This document shows, in pieces, positions 33,786 to 45,525 of a stretch of DNA of 64,000 bases. The first letter of the stretch is position 1. Every line of letters starts with the position of its first letter. Both the position numbers and the translations under genes were made by a program. The stretch is taken from contig JAIUPT010000013.1 of NCBI GenBank assembly GCA_022315425.1, forward strand, positions 1,537,755 through 1,601,754, given 5' to 3'. Under the pieces are notes generated by a model. That model ran no database searches, had not been told where the DNA came from, and saw only the letters and a list, made by a program, of their open reading frames with translations. This stretch comes from Pseudevernia furfuracea. Lineage: Eukaryota; Ascomycota; Lecanoromycetes; Lecanorales; Parmeliaceae.

Positions 33786-36185
33786 AGCATAGAGATGTCG
33801 ATAAGGTGAAGAATAATTCAACATTAGTGTTACGTGACAAATAATGAGGTGACTCAATTATGGTTGTTGTGGTGAGAGATGTTTATTATTCTATGTGCCC
33901 GCAGGGCAGATATGTGCGAAGCCAAGCCGCGCTAAGCCCAATTGGGTGGAGTGCCCTGAGGATGTCTTGGCGTACCGTGACAATTAGAGCGTAATCGGCG
34001 TTATCGGCAGTACGAGACTACTCTAACGTAATAGATGCAAGCGACATAAATACGATATTGTAGTCAAGCTTTAAATTAGTCTAATTTAATCGATTATTCA
34101 CGCGTTATAAACTCTTATACTTCGTTATATTAAGTAATTATTATCGTAACTAATATAAGATTTTTAAAATACTAATTTATATATCTACTTACTCTTTTAC
34201 TTCTCGACTTTAAAATATATATAAGTATTTCTACGTATTTCGATAAGTCTAGACTCTAGATTTTTATTATATTATTTATTTATATCTCGCGTAAATACAT
34301 TATTTATAAAGTTATTCGATATTAATTTATATTATTACGTTACTCTTTATAATTATTTTAAGTATAGACTCACGAATTAAATTCGTGAAACGTGTTCTTG
34401 AATTTCGAGGGTTGATTTCTCGATCGCGTATTCTCGAGAAGATTTGCTTCGAAGTCAAGTAACGATATTGAAATTCGACTTTACTTTATTAATAAGAGAT
34501 CGAATTTGATAATTCTTGCAGCGTTGAAATGCCCAAACTAAGCTCTATAATCGACGAAAATTTGAAGAGATTATATGTAAAGAGAATAGAGTATTTGAGA
34601 TTATAAGAAGGTGTTATCTAAATTTTTAATGAGGGCGCTCGAGAGACCTAGCGAGCTAACAAAACGAGTCTAATTAAAAGACGTAATATAATCGAATTGA
34701 TTATTAACTGCATATATATATATAAGATTTTTTAACTTAGTTCTATCTTATTCTTTTATATATACTAATATTTAAAATTTTTTATTAATAAGACTTAGAC
34801 GTCTAATTTAATTATAAAGATAAGAGTTATATTACTTTATAATAGTTATATTTAATTATTATTTAATTATTATACTTTATAATTTAATATATATTATATT
34901 CTTAATATATAAATATAAATATATAAATTGACTTTATAAAGTTAAATTAAGTTAAGTAAATATCGAAAATAGTTATATCTCGATTAAAATTAATTATCTC
35001 TTTAATAAGTACGTTATTATTAAATTAAAAGATATTAAAGAAGATTATTAAAAAGCTTAAATAGTTAATCTTTACTTTTTATAAATATCTTATTTATCGA
35101 TTTTAAATTATTTATATCTATTAATAATAGTAACAATTAGCTTTATTAACTAGCGAGTAACTAGCGACTTAATATTAATATAACATTTACTCTTATATAA
35201 ATATTTATTATTATTCTTTAATCTAATTAATTTAATTAATTATACTTTTATAATTTAATAGATTATAAGCTCGATATTATTATTTATACTTTTATACGTC
35301 GTTATTACTATTTATAACTTATTTATAATAAAAAAGATTTATATATAATAAAATTATATTATATATTTATAAAGAATCGATTTACGAGTATTATTATAAA
35401 GAATCGAATTAGAAATATAATTATAAAGAATCGAATTAAGAATATTATTACGAAAAATTGAATTATAAATAAGACTATAAAGAGCGAGATTAAGAACTAT
35501 TTTAGCGAGATAAACGTAATTAATAGTAAATCTACATTAGCGAATAAGACTTTATAAAAGATATTTATTAAGACTTTAGACGTATATATATATTATTATC
35601 TCGACTATAATCTTAAATATTATAAAGTTATAAAGCGTAAAATTACATTTCAGGTCGAAGACATTTATAATTCTTCGCAGCTAAAGAATAAATAAACGAT
35701 TATTAAACGCGTTAGAATCGAGCGAGAAGTAAAGACTAAATTAAAAGAGAAGAAGCGTGTGACACGAAAGGCCTATCTACGATACGCTCTTTAACGTCTT
35801 CGTCTTATATAATAATTCGCGATATCTACGATATATTCTTTAATATTTACAATAGTCTTTTATAATAGCTCGCGATTTAAAGAAAGATGAGTTATGAGAA
35901 TAATAACTACTTTCTCGAAAGAACTCTTAAGAATCTAGTCTTAAGAGGCTTAGAGTATTGTAATATATAGCTTATATTCTAGCATTTTAGTGTCCAGGTA
36001 ATAACAAACATTTTTTCCCTTCTATATTCTCTTATCATTATCGATACTCTTCTCACTTTCCTCATTATCAAAATACGCATCTCACTTCTCTGCTTGTTGA
36101 CGGCACTCTTCTCGCTAAAACCCTCAATCACGCAATATACTCGGTAGTTAATTACATAGATTAGATATCTCGTCTTGCTTTCAAC
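33786..36185. other. AT-rich, RIP-like degraded repeat region
   Basis: Very AT-rich with no open frame of note. In a hand count of 35221-35580 there are 12 CG, only two CA/TG and no CC/GG dinucleotides. A GC-richer left end (33,890-34,030) may be an LTR remnant. The inner part contains short runs that look like decayed retroelement coding sequence but cannot be assigned. Confidence 0.75.
34371..34500 (-). repeat. Dispersed repeat X, copy C (inverted)
   Basis: The reverse complement matches 19096-19226 over its length; most differences are transitions. It begins with the palindrome CACGAATTAAATTCGTG and lies inside the AT-rich block. Confidence 0.8.
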
Positions 36186-37702
36186 ATGGCTTCTTCTGCA
36201 TCTTCCGGCGTTGCACTCCAAAGGCAACCCGTTACCCGGTTCCTTGTTGTCTGCGGTGCCCACGAGGCCAAAGACATTTGGTTTTTTTGGAAACTTCCTT
36301 GGTTTTTGTCGAGCGTTGATGAGCTTAGGGGTCCAAGAGACTTTATGGAATTGTCTCCCTGTGGGAGAATACTTTGATAAAGGCAGCTACGATAATATCA
36401 AGGTCGGGCGTCAAGGCTCCGGTTGGACCCCTGTACAAGTTTACAGCAAGCATAACTGGACAAATCGGCAGAAGTTCTGGAAACATTCTTCCTCTGATGA
36501 AAAGGATACTCTTGTCGTGCAGGTCTTGTCGCACATAGACAAGATGGCACGAGAACTTATTGCCGGTGATATCTTCAAACTTGTACTGATTAGCCATGGC
36601 GCCAAAACAGGCATCATGCTCGGAGGCAACGAGCTCCTTACGACTGGTCTCGCAATGGCGTTAGACAACTTCAAAGTCAATGTTCGTGTCAACGTGGTGA
36701 TGCAATCCTGCTATTCAGGAGCTTTCGTGGACAAAATCCAAGCTCACAACCAGCCTGAGCGCTTTGTACATACCTCTGCCCAGGCCGGCCAAGTCTCTTA
36801 CTCTGACAGTCGCTCTCCCAGCGGTCGATTCCGAAATTCTCAATTCAGCGGAGCATTCTTGAGAAGTCTTGGTTTTGCTCAGGATCCAAATACTAGAGAT
36901 ACCTGGTCACCAGACGCTCACACCTTCGCCGGCAAATTCTCAAGCTTATCAATCCGCAGATATAGGACCCATTTCGCGATTCATTGATGTCCTGTTTACC
37001 GAATACGTTGATCCGACCTTCTCCCAGGCTAACCATACAGCGCGCCGAGTCATAACCCCAACCAACCCCGCGCTTCCACCCTCAACTAATACGAATATGA
37101 CCGCTGATAATCTGCAAGTTACAGAGGGAGTCCTTGAGAGCGAATTCTTGCTAATTAACACCGATAATCCGTTTGTAGACGATCTTCGTGTTGTTAGAGA
37201 ATTCTATTCTACCTTGCGTTTCAAAAAGACTCACAAGATGGTTAGGTCTGATCTGTCCAAATACGTTGAGAGGGTAGCAGCTCAGTTGACGGGTCTGAGA
37301 TGACGTTATCGTGTTCAAGAGTTTTTCTGGTTCACCCTGAAGGCTTTGACGAACAAAGACTTAATCAAGCTAGGGAATCTGCACTCGCCCATCACTTGAA
37401 ACGAGACCTCGGAAGCGGTTGAAGGGGTGGCTCTACTTCTGGAGAGTTTCAAACTGATTCAGCAATGCGTTGCTTTGGAGGAACCGGGTCTTAAAGGATC
37501 CTTTCGCGCTCCTGTAATGTGGCTCACGGTTCTGCTTGTTCGCTGTCAGACGGATATACAGAAGACCTTCGAGCTTCTGATGACAACACGGATCTTGGGG
37601 GAACTCGACGAACTTCATTTCGAGAGCATCGAACGACTGATCCTGAATTACGGTGACCATAAGGCTCCAGAGAAACAGCCAGCGGGACCATTGATAGCTT
37701 AG
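36186..37702 (+). pseudogene. Caspase-like (clan CD fold) fungal protein, decayed
   Basis: The start at 36186 gives TRFLVVCGAHEAKDIWFFW. After a one-base frame change near 36,345 the sequence continues GEYFDKGSYDNIKVGR, FKLVLISHGAKTGIMLGG with the catalytic His-Gly, and VNVVMQSCYSGAF with the Cys of a His/Cys dyad, then FVHTSAQAGQVSYSDSRSPSGR. A second frame change near 36,945 leads to ADIGPISRFIDVLFTEYVD. The same frame ends with SFRAPVMWLTVLLVR and FELLMTTRILGEL. TGA codons at 37301 and 37397 fall at apparent Trp positions. The catalytic core itself is intact in one frame (36,360-36,940). The family resembles fungal caspase/legumain-fold proteins of unknown role. Confidence 0.7.
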
Positions 37703-39086
37703 CTTAGTATAGCGGAATTAGAGTTACCTATCAAAAGAGGGTTCCTGGACGAAGATGAATCGGCGACGCCGTTTGAACGAAGCACCTTGTCCACATAACA
37801 TTCGTGGCGAAAACACCAGAGACCTCTGATAGCCCGAAGTGTAGGCAAAACTACACGCACATGCAGTGACTTTGACTGAGGTAACTGCTTATTACAGAGC
37901 AACACAAATGACCACAACGTCCGAGGCGATTTTCTATCAGGAAGCGAGCTTTCTAATAATGTATCATCTATTTAGTTGATTAACTTAGAGCATCGAGTCC
38001 TTCTAGGACAGCGGCTGTATGGGTAGGGATTGATATCGGCTTGTCTGATGCGCGGACGGCGGATGAGGGAAAGAGAAGAGTAACTTGCAACTCGATGATG
38101 CTACGAAGACGGATGAGTTTTGGGTGAGTAGACCGCCTGCTGCATTGATGAATTGACCCACACGGATATTGACGGAACAGGGCAATTTGTTTATTATCCG
38201 AAGCCAACGATCGTTACCCTATAGACCTACGCTGCGTATATTTTCTGGCCCCCTAAACAACTACACTGTGGCTGCTCTTTCAGCTTGGTCCATGTCTTAC
38301 TGCAAGACAGAGAGTGGGGTTTAGTGTCTGTGTCGGAGTGTCTAGGCCATTTCATACATGTTCTACCGTCCTCCCATGCATATTCTATGCATCCCATGTT
38401 TGTAGGACCATTCTTTGTTATTCATAAGGTCTTATACCTCATGGATCTCATCATAGATCTATATGCTATCTATCTTCATTGACTGCAGCCTATGACAGTC
38501 TGAGCAGCCGGTGGCGTTTGACATATGACTGTACACGATCTATAAGTGCAATGTCATAACAATCGAAATGTGTCAGAGGCATTGCACTTCTGGATGTACT
38601 GTTGCCACAATACTGCGGGGACATGTGATCGACAGTTTACGATGCAGAAATTCTAGAATCAAGAAGCCACGGGCCCTAGACTCTATACATTGCTTGTTCT
38701 ATCTACGCGTGCGACTATCGTGTAACCGTGATACCCTGAAATTTCTCAAGGTTCTCTCGTGGGCATTGTGCAAAAGTCTCAAACATGCCGCGATGACTGA
38801 TTCAGTGACTGCTACTTTTATTTGAGGCTCTCGGCGGTGTTTCTGCAGTGTTTCACCGTTGCTTCTTTGTCATTTTATGTGGGTGGAGGAGATGAGATTT
38901 GCGAACTGCGTACTTAAAGGGATGGGTGTACGGCTGGAATGACCTTTTCTACCCAGACACTGAAGCATTGCAGACGGACGACTCGACTGCTCGACCCATC
39001 ACTACCACTTACTTGTCAACGCGAGCAGATAATCAGACATTCGGGCCTTTTACTCAAACTTACATTCTAAGTGCAAGCAGACAGCA
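37703..39086. other. Intergenic, no supported gene
   Basis: Only short frames. It includes the promoter side of the SET-domain gene. Confidence 0.5.
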
Positions 39087-40145
39087 ATGGCAGCAGCGAA
39101 TGGAAACAATCAAAACCAAGTATGGCCCCGACATCCTTCGCTGATTGTAATGGAACCAGATTGGGTAGAGCTAATCTCATCGAAGGATATCGAGGAACTA
39201 CGGTCATCGCAAAAGAGACTACTGCTAATTACTCCCAACTACGCCAACGAGTTGTTCAACGAGTTCAGCTCACCACTAGGAGGTCGGGGAATTCAAGCTA
39301 CAAGAGCAATCACACGTGGCACTCCTATCATCTCGGAGGAGGCACTTTTCTCTGTAGTCGACCGTAATAGGGTCAGACTAACCAACCGAAATGATCCGCG
39401 GTTCAGAGCCCTCATCTGCCCCACCCAACAGCCAACGCCGCAAGCAGAGGCGATGGCGCGCTTCAAAGCGAACAGTTTCGGTATGGGAAAAGTCAGAGAT
39501 GGCAGAGAAGAAGACGGAATCTTCTTGCAAGCGGCCAAGTTCAATCATTCTTGCGCACCGAACGCACACTTCGCGTGGAACTCACAAACACAGCGACTCA
39601 CAGTACATGCACTTGAGACGATTCCCATGGGAATGGAGATACTCGTCAATTACCGCACATATGAATTCACCACTAAGTCTAGAGTCCAGCGTCAGTCGGA
39701 CTTGACTGACATATACAACTTCACTTGCACCTGTAGAGCCTGTCTGGCGAACCCAAATCTCGGAATCGAAAGTGATGACCGCAGACAGAGGATGCGAACG
39801 TTACAAACAAATTTGGACCGAATGAAAAAAATCAGAGGCGCAGTTCAGCTCAGCGATAGACAATCGCAACTAACCTGTATCAGATCACTCACTGCTTACA
39901 TGCACCTGGAAGGCTTCATCTACCCACAGCCGGCAGAAATGTATGAAGAAGAGATCGACTGGTACAGAAGAGAGATGAGGACTAACATTCGTGAAGCTGG
40001 AAATGCCATGTACACGGCGAGTTGTCGCGAGGTGGCCCTGCAGCTCGCTAGGAACAAGCTCGATCTGGATGTCGCCTTCACTGGGCACAATTCGCAAGTG
40101 GTAACGGGGACGCTGAGGGTGATCAATGATCTGAAGAGTATGTGA
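39087..40145 (+). CDS. SET-domain protein (SMYD/SET5-like, fungal)
   Basis: A single-exon frame of 352 residues. The SET domain spans about residues 62-190: SSPLGGRGIQATRAITRGTP at its start (the G-x-G cofactor loop), the signature FNHSCAPNAHFAW with N153-H154-S155-C156, and MEILVNY at its end. Post-SET cysteines follow in CTCRACL (C214, C216, C219). The Asn-His and Tyr residues expected for S-adenosylmethionine binding and methyl transfer are present. Fungal members of this group are often not histone-specific; the substrate is unknown. The gene shows no decay although it is flanked by broken genes on both sides. Confidence 0.88.
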   Translation: MAAANGNNQNQVWPRHPSLIVMEPDWVELISSKDIEELRSSQKRLLLITPNYANELFNEFSSPLGGRGIQATRAITRGTPIISEEALFSVVDRNRVRLTNRNDPRFRALICPTQQPTPQAEAMARFKANSFGMGKVRDGREEDGIFLQAAKFNHSCAPNAHFAWNSQTQRLTVHALETIPMGMEILVNYRTYEFTTKSRVQRQSDLTDIYNFTCTCRACLANPNLGIESDDRRQRMRTLQTNLDRMKKIRGAVQLSDRQSQLTCIRSLTAYMHLEGFIYPQPAEMYEEEIDWYRREMRTNIREAGNAMYTASCREVALQLARNKLDLDVAFTGHNSQVVTGTLRVINDLKSM

Positions 40146-40703
40146 GGGAACTTTGGGGCAAGGAGGAGAATCGAGAAGAAACTTTGTTGATAAAGAGACA
40201 ACATTGATTGTTGAACAGCGATGGGCAAAGCAGGCGTTTCGGTCTTGATGGGTCAACTTTGGGTGTTTTGGGGGGGAATCTTGCAATAGATTGGACATGG
40301 CTCTACTGTTTCCTTCACGCCATGAGTTCTGTATACGTGTGCTTCGCAGTCAATCAATTAATTTTATGAAGACAGCTTGCTACCTCCATGTTCATGAAAT
40401 TGTACATCTCTCGCATACCTCATGACCAAAACCTAAAATTCAGTCCCGAGAGCTCCCGCCTAAGAACTCTTCTCTATAAAGACGCCGTCAAGCCCATTTT
40501 GATGGAGACGACTGCGCCGTGCGGCTCGGTGACATAAGAATCAGACACTTTTTCGGACAAATTTAAGCCTTTATCAATACTTTAGCGCCTCAAAGCCAGC
40601 AAGTTGCAAAAATGCATTTTGACTGGTATTTTCATTACTGGTTTAATGTAAGCCTTAGTAGTGAGCAAATATCGTTGCTTCGATTGACTGAAACCCCGTT
40701 CGC
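40146..40703. other. Intergenic, no supported gene
   Basis: No domain-bearing frame. The missing 5' part of the rhodopsin-like gene is not recognisable here. Confidence 0.45.
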
Positions 40704-41267
40704 AGCGTCACTGCCGTAAGTATGGTAAGACTTATAGTTCTTGCTCGATGGAATCAACAAGACCCAGATTACACATGTGCGTGACTCCCTTTAAAGTTCA
40801 AGTTTGTTAAATCTAGATCATAGATCTTACTGACCTTGTGTTTTAGACTATTTCGTCTCAGCCTCCATTTGGACCGCCGCCGAGACGTCAATAGCCGTGG
40901 TATCGGCTGTCTCCCTTCTCTTCGCCCTCTGTTTGTGCGTGTCGTTTGCGGCGGTGCCTCAAGACCGACACGGGACGGCTACTTTACTTCTTTGGACCGT
41001 CTGTCATTGATTTGGGGCGGGGTTAGCCAAGCGCGAGATCGAAACTTCAGCAGAATCGCCGATAGAGGGGGTGGCACGTCCGGCTCGTGTACCAACAATG
41101 TCGCTGCGTACGGAGGCAAAGCAGTACTGGAGACTGAAGACGATTTATTGGAGCTGAGTGGTCCTCGGGAAGAAGATATAGAGACGCCGATAAATCGTAT
41201 TAGGGCGTAGACTATAGTTGTGCTTATTGTCAGCGACAGGGTTGATTGGAGAGACGATCTTTTTTGA
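40704..41267 (+). pseudogene. 3' fragment of a fungal rhodopsin-like (SAT4-type) membrane protein
   Basis: The frame at 40,704 reads SVTAVSMVRLIVLARWNQQDPDYT, then a likely intron (GTGCGT at about 40,778 to TTTTAG at about 40,847), then YYFVSASIWTAAETSIAVVSA. A one-base loss moves to CLPSLRPLFVRVVCGG. The C-terminal tail ends EEDIETPINRIRA, TAG at 41208, then TIVVLIVSDRVDWRDDLF and TGA at 41267. This is the last two transmembrane segments and tail of the fungal rhodopsin-domain family. The first five helices are missing. Truncation, frameshift and a nonsense codon all indicate a dead fragment. Confidence 0.72.
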
Positions 41268-42423
41268 TTGCATTGGAGGACGTGGTACTTATCCTTCGAT
41301 GTTACGTCAATTGGGTACATCCTATTCTTGTCGTCTTCAACAGGATCTAGGTTTAACTTATCAATTAGGACCAGAATGAAATCCAGGAACTTGTACTGTT
41401 ACGGTCGTGTCTCTAATTGTCTCACACATTCACGGATATCAAAGGGTACCAGAGTTCTCTTGAGCTCACCGACCAGGTCGAGAGCGGTGGACTTATGTAT
41501 AGGCCTAGAGTGGAACTCAATACCTTCAGTTTGAGGTTGCGTTGAACTAATGGAAAGCTAACGAGCACAGGAAGCTTTGACAATATTCTGGGCTCGTAGG
41601 ATCTATGCTTCCATCTCTTCCAGAGGAGACACCCTCCCCTTCGATTGCGTTCGTCCCAGTAATGTAAAAGTCGTCTTGCATTTGCGCGCTGAGAAAAATC
41701 CTTGCATTCCATGAATCACACGCGTGACAAGATCTGTGAGGGGATATAGTCGCAGGAACGTGCTCATAAAAATATCTATTGAGAGTCGCCTCTTGTCAGT
41801 TCGACAATCTGCGCGTTTGAAGCGATACGTGAGCAGTCCCTTGTTGTCTGTAGAATACAAACTCTTCAAGGACTCTTGCTGACAATGTCAACCGCTCGTT
41901 GCAGAGAAAGGAAGAGGGGCGCAGCAAATTCACCTTCGGAAACGACGCAAAATAGAAAAGATGAAGAATCTCGTCCACGGCAATCCGATCAGCCAAACCA
42001 CCACCAGATTCGGTGGTCATGGCGAGAGCAGCATGAAAGATCATTCTGCGCGTACATCAACGCCTCTCCCCACCACCTTACTTTCCCAACCTAAGCAGTC
42101 GTCCCTCACGGCCAACCTACCTACCACACCAACCCAATAGCTCGCCTCTTCTTACCACCTTAGCCTGCCGACCTAGCGATAAAGCGGACCCAGTCATACG
42201 TAGCCCAAAGAAGAAAGATACAACAACGGTGCGGTAACGTACTGTTTCAACGATTGTGGTGTTAGCTAATTGTTGAAGTAGATGCGAAGATCGACTCGAA
42301 AAAGATGATCAACAGCCAAATTTGAGATGTCCTGCCAAGATCGCCCGTCCCAAGTTCTTTTGCGTTTGGCTCCAATCGTCGCCCCACTATTCCTTCGCTC
42401 ATAAAGCTAGAGTAGCTGGGCGA
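41268..42423. other. No supported gene
   Basis: Two overlapping minus-strand frames (41869-41603 and 41712-41422) look partly protein-like (RLYPLTDLVTRVIHGMQGFFSARK) and may be remains of an unidentified gene, but nothing conserved is recognised. Confidence 0.35.
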
Positions 42424-42477
42424 CGATTTGAACCCGCAACATACAATTGAAACTTTTTTACTTTCCCAACTAGGCAG
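42424..42477 (-). other. tRNA-like internal promoter (A and B boxes), possible SINE or tRNA relic
   Basis: On the minus strand CTGCCTAGTTGG (A-box-like, 42477-42466) is followed 31 nt later by GGTTCAAATCG (B box, 42434-42424), the spacing of a tRNA gene. The flanking sequences do not form an acceptor stem or a good T stem, so this is not a functional tRNA. Confidence 0.35.
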
Positions 42478-42829
42478 GTCATCAAAATCCAATACGGTGC
42501 CACAGACCAGTGCATTATCTTCCGGGCGCTACCTCTGGTTCTAATCGACAATCAAGGCTTTGATAGCAGATGGCGGCGCTGCCCCTGTTATATGATTGGT
42601 ATCAATATGCCGTCTCTACAACCCTATATCTACGCGCACGAATGATTGGTTCAGGTCAGATCACGAATCAGACGGACACAAAAACCACGCCATGGGCAGG
42701 AGGCGATGGAGCGGGGCTTGCCGTCCGTTCGAAAGAGTATAGACCCCCTCAAAAGGTGAGTAACTCGTCCAGTTTCTTTTTCATTTAAAAAACACTCAAT
42801 TTAGGAGACAAGCGTGCGCAAAGTCAATC

Positions 42830-44497
42830 ATGACAACCTCCAGACTCCTGCCCCTTGGGGAGTCATTTACCAGCTTATGCCTTCCTGTTCTTAGCATTAG
42901 CCTAGTATTTTACATGCTATATGGTGCGATATGGCGATTATATATGTCGCCGATCGCGCACATCCCAGGCCCACGCTTTGCCGTGCTTACCTTCTGGAAT
43001 GAGTTCTATTATGATGTCGTTCTGGGGGGTAAATATACTTGGAAGCTGTTGGAGTACCATGCGAAATACGGTATGGTTGACGAAAGGATTGTTAGTAGGC
43101 GGTCACTATGTTAAATCAACCAGGCCCTGTCATCCGCATCAACCCGTACGAGGTCCATATCAAGGACCCGGAATTTCATGACGTACTGTACGTAGGATCT
43201 ACGAAGGGAAAGACCGACAAGTGGTATTGGTCGGTCAGTTGAACTAGGGAACTAGTAGCCTATAAACGGTCAATTGATGACTATGCAGATGCGGATGTTC
43301 GGACAGATTGACGTCTCGGCCTTTGACACCATAGATCATGACAAGCATCGCCAGCGTCGCGAACCCTGGAATCCCTTCTTCTCAAAACAGTCTGTTTCCC
43401 GTCTTCAACCGCTGTTGATTCAAGCAGTGGTCGACAAGCTATGTGACAGACTAGCAGAATACCAAGCCTAAGGGAAGCCAGCAGTAATGACACATGCCTT
43501 TGCATGCGTGACCACGGATATCATCTCCGAGTATAGTTTTCCCCACGGCTACAACCTCCTCGATAAGTCCGAGTTCGATTCCGAGCATTACGCTGCATGG
43601 ATGGCACTATCAAAAATAAGCCATCTCTTCAAACAGTTCGGATGGTTGTACCCTCTCCTCGACTCCATCCCAATGTGGGTGACAAAGTACACCAGCCCAG
43701 AAGTGTATCTCGTAGTGCATCAACAGGATGTCCTGCTAAAGCAATCGAAGGCCATCGCCAAAAACCGAGAAAAACCCGACTACAAAGAAACAACATTTCG
43801 GCCGTCCATGATCCAAGCATTTATGGACTCGGATCTACCTGAAGTCGAAAAGCAGCCCGAAAGGATCAAAGCGGAAGCACAGATTGCCATCGGCGCAGGC
43901 ACACTGACAACCACTCATGCGCTCAAAGCAGGGACCTACCATATCCTAGCCAACGCAGACATCCACTCGCGACTTATGGAAGAATTGGAAAGACACATCC
44001 CAGACCCCAAAAGCCCGCCGAACCTACGCGAGTTGGAACAAATGCCCTACCTCACGGCTATTATGTACGAAACCCTACGGGTTTTCTACGGGACCTCGCA
44101 CCGCCTGCAGCGCATCTTCCAGGATCGAACCGTCCAATGCCAAGGCGTCACCATCCCCCCCGGCACACCCATCAGCATGTCCACAGTCCACATGCACGAC
44201 GACGAGGGGATATTTCCCAACCCCTACCGATTCGACCCTTCGCGTTGGCAAGTCCCGAACCCGCCTTGGAAATACCTCATTCCATTCGGCAAGGGAAGCC
44301 GAGCGTGCGTCGGTATGGAGTTGGCCAAGGCGGAAATACTGACGACGTTGGCGACCATGTTTCGGAGGTTCGGGCGGGAGATGGTGCTGTATGAGACGGT
44401 GAGGGAGCGGGATATCGATACTGTCTATGATGTGTTCAACCCAATGCCAAGTCGGGAGAGCAATGGTTTGATGGTATTGATTAATTCAAAAACCTAG
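42830..44497 (+). pseudogene. Cytochrome P450 with one premature stop
   Basis: Exons 42830-43070, 43124-43233 and 43289-44497, with introns of 53 and 55 bp, join in one phase to 519 codons. The N-terminal anchor VLSISLVFYMLYGAIWRLY and hinge HIPGPRFAVL are followed by the I-helix GAGTLTTTHALKAG, the K-helix E-T-L-R in MYETLRVFYGTSHR, FDPSRW, and the heme loop FGKGSRACVGMELAKAE (Cys457). The family pattern is that of fungal secondary-metabolism P450s related to trichodiene-oxygenase-type enzymes. A single in-frame TAA at 43469-43471 lies between LAEYQA and GKPAVMTHAF. Replacing one base (CAA to TAA) explains it, and no intron can remove it. Everything else is intact, so this is a very recent loss or an allele. 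Confidence 0.85.
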
Positions 44498-44527
44498 ACA
44501 GATGAAAACAGAAACCGGGGGGAGTCT

Positions 44528-44609
44528 GATTCGTTGTACCGAGGCACAGCCTCGACATAGCCTCTACACAGCCTCTAGAGCTAGAGGCTGTGCCTTGATA
44601 CAACGAATC
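44528..44609. repeat. Inverted repeat (26-bp arms) just 3' of the P450
   Basis: Arms 44528-44553 and 44584-44609 (GATTCGTTGTACCGAGGCAC... and its complement) pair with two mismatches around a 30-nt loop holding further CAGCCTC copies. It starts 31 bp after the P450 stop codon. Confidence 0.85.
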
Positions 44610-45423
44610 GGTGCATATGACAACAAAATTCACGACACGTATTTTGCGTTGTACGTGACCTGATGATGGGACTTGTGGGAAGAATATCAGGGTTATCTAC
44701 TAAAAGAAACTTAGGTTGGACGAAATCTTACGCGAGAGCTAGCTGAAAGAGATTAAATCTCGTTATATCTTACTAGCGGCTTACTAGTCCCTCGATTAGC
44801 GCCCACTGTTACTAGTTTCAACACCCCTAATGAAAAGGAGTGGGATTCAAATTTTAGCCCTGCTACGCCATTCTACGTCCTTCTAACGCCCTGGAAATTT
44901 GTCGTTAAGTGTGGTAATAATCCCTCCTACAGCCTGTATCAGTCATAGTCCACACATGTTTTTGGACCAAGTCAGAATCTAACCTAGTATGGTTCCTCGA
45001 GACACTTTTCACTTTTTCAGCGCTGAAAACCCTATGTTGTAAAACGATCAAGTATGTCTTTATGAATTGGACTTTCAGTTACCATTTTACAGGATTCAGG
45101 CCACGCACCAACCAACCGTGCGGTGCAGCTTCAAATCCAAGAGGCACGTCCTTGTCTCACTCGATTAGGACTCTAAGCACCTTAACACATAAACACGTAA
45201 GCTTGACAAGCAGACGGCAAAGACTCTCTGGAATCCTTTAAGGCTTCAGGTAGAAATTGCTAGCCTTGATAATCTCACTGTGAGATTATCGAAGCTGCTG
45301 CGCAAGGATGCGAAAGTCGTGTTTGGTCATCTGATGAATCCTGTCAAGGTTTTTCATCATCTTACAGTCTTACAGAATAGATGACACTTGTCCCTATACA
45401 GACTTGCTCCCCCTCTTGAGAAA
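44610..45423. other. Intergenic
   Basis: No gene. A perfect palindrome GATAATCTCAC-T-GTGAGATTATC lies at 45268-45290, about 245 bp before the next start codon. AT-rich decay is mild. Confidence 0.55.
45268..45290. promoter_or_regulatory. Perfect 11+1+11 palindrome upstream of the 45.5-kb gene
   Basis: GATAATCTCAC and GTGAGATTATC flank a single T. It contains a GATA core on each strand, so a GATA-factor or dimer site is possible (inference). Confidence 0.4.
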
Positions 45424-45432
45424 TATATAAAA
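45424..45432 (+). promoter_or_regulatory. TATA box of the 45.5-kb gene
   Basis: TATATAAAA lies about 95 bp upstream of the ATG at 45526, with CTCAATCTACCAACAAG-type leader sequence between. Confidence 0.55.
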
Positions 45433-45525
45433 TACACTCCCAGCACGTTCCAGTGCCTGCATTCTCAATCTACCAACAAGCTTGAATCGCAAACAGAGCA
45501 TTACAAACAGTCGCCTTACTTAGAC

